DNA from: Lytechinus pictus
Taxonomy: Eukaryota; Echinodermata; Echinoidea; Temnopleuroida; Toxopneustidae
Direction of reading: 5' to 3'
NCBI RefSeq assembly: GCF_037042905.1
Contig: NC_087254.1
Location: 11,889,103-11,953,102, forward strand
Length of the DNA stretch: 64,000 nucleotides
Shown here: positions 63,376 to 64,000 of the stretch, piece by piece
How the letters are laid out: each line of letters opens with the position of its first letter
Position numbering within the stretch: position 1 is the stretch's first letter
Position numbers and translations under genes: made by a program
The notes under the pieces: generated by a model
Told to the model about the DNA's origin: nothing
Database searches by the model: none
What the model saw: only the letters and a program-made list of their open reading frames with translations

Positions 63376-64000
63376 TATTCAATAACACAAGATTCAGTTC
63401 TTATTTCTTTATGTAGTAGTACTGATTTTCAGTAATTAGTAGGCTTCCTGAAAAATAGGAATACTGATGGTTTCAGGCAAAATAGAGATTTCTAAAGTTT
63501 CAGTTTATGTTGTTTTGTTCTGTGGTATATTTTATTAATCATTGATTTCCTCACCAAAATACTGTTTTTCAGTTTTTGAAATACAGAAATGTTCTTGTTC
63601 AGGTTGGTAGCTCTGTAATATGACATATGACACTATTCTGAGCCTTCACAGTAATCCCCAGAAGGAAAGGCAGTTAAAAAAACACATAAAACGGAAATTC
63701 TGTGATCAGCAAGGTACTGTAGAGGTGGGCACCTAATGTGGGGGCTGGCAATGCTAGAATGTTTCTCAGATCACTCAACAAAATATTGTGGTAAGACTCC
63801 TAGACTGAACCACCTTCTTTTGGAAACCATTATCCTATTTTCAACAAGCTTCAAAGACACTTACTTCATTGTCACTGTCACTGAATTTTATGCCTCCATC
63901 CACTGTAGGTAGTTGCCATCGGGTTGTCCGTCCAGTTTTGTTTCTCTTGATCCCATCTTCCAAGTATGCATGTAGAAATGACGATGACTTGAATTTTAGA
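63376..64000. other. TAB1 intron sequence, no exon seen
   Basis: No segment matching the next TAB1 block is found before the window ends. Confidence 0.5.

Overview
This window is animal nuclear DNA. It has spliced genes with GT/AG introns of 0.5 to 6 kb, no operons, and a very high density of inverted-repeat transposons, SINE-like and LINE-tail sequences. Several repeat families look like those I know from sea urchin genomes: the element with GGGGCCC termini and GATTGATC motifs, the one ending in AAGTCCACCCCA, and fold-back elements with tandem sub-repeats. An echinoid, or a close deuterostome relative, is the best guess. The species cannot be fixed from this sequence alone.

1-14,716 is a tandem array of nearly identical Penelope-like retroelements (PLEs). 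It holds an edge-truncated copy, a full copy and a 5'-truncated copy on the minus strand. A sharp head-to-head junction at 6164/6165 follows, then three copies on the plus strand and one terminal spacer. Each full unit is 2826 bp (2808 bp in one copy). It encodes a protein of about 807 residues with a YVDD reverse transcriptase and a C-terminal GIY-YIG endonuclease. Each roughly 400-bp spacer carries a TATA box followed 28 bp later by a hammerhead-ribozyme-like motif.

14,717-18,930 is repeat DNA: a 135-bp sequence present on both sides of a 1-kb tandem duplication, tRNA-like sequence, GGGGCCC inverted-repeat elements and a hAT-like MITE.

19,250-35,002 (minus strand) holds eleven exons of an SGSM3/RUTBC3-like TBC Rab-GAP, reading right to left with consistent splice phases. 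They encode the N-terminal region and the TBC domain up to about residue 404. The SH3 and RUN half must lie left of the window or be lost, so the PLE array sits downstream of the last visible exon, probably inside an intron. Two more exons further upstream (39.9 and 52.0 kb) may belong to the same gene. The introns contain a composite Tc1/mariner transposon (26,302-28,782) built from one full element and an inverted partial copy.

35,003-57,133 is mostly non-coding. Its main feature is a 2.3-kb fold-back element (49,525-51,839), made of about three dozen short units that each carry the perfect palindrome AGCGAACTAGTTCGCT. The terminal arms are complementary and the array reverses direction internally.

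57,134-64,000 (plus strand) holds the first four coding exons of TAB1, the pseudophosphatase activator of the TAK1 kinase. The 3' end of the fourth exon, with its splice donor, is duplicated in tandem, giving two in-frame donors 42 bp apart. SGSM3 and TAB1 are divergently arranged. I recall both human orthologues on 22q13.1, so this may be old linkage.
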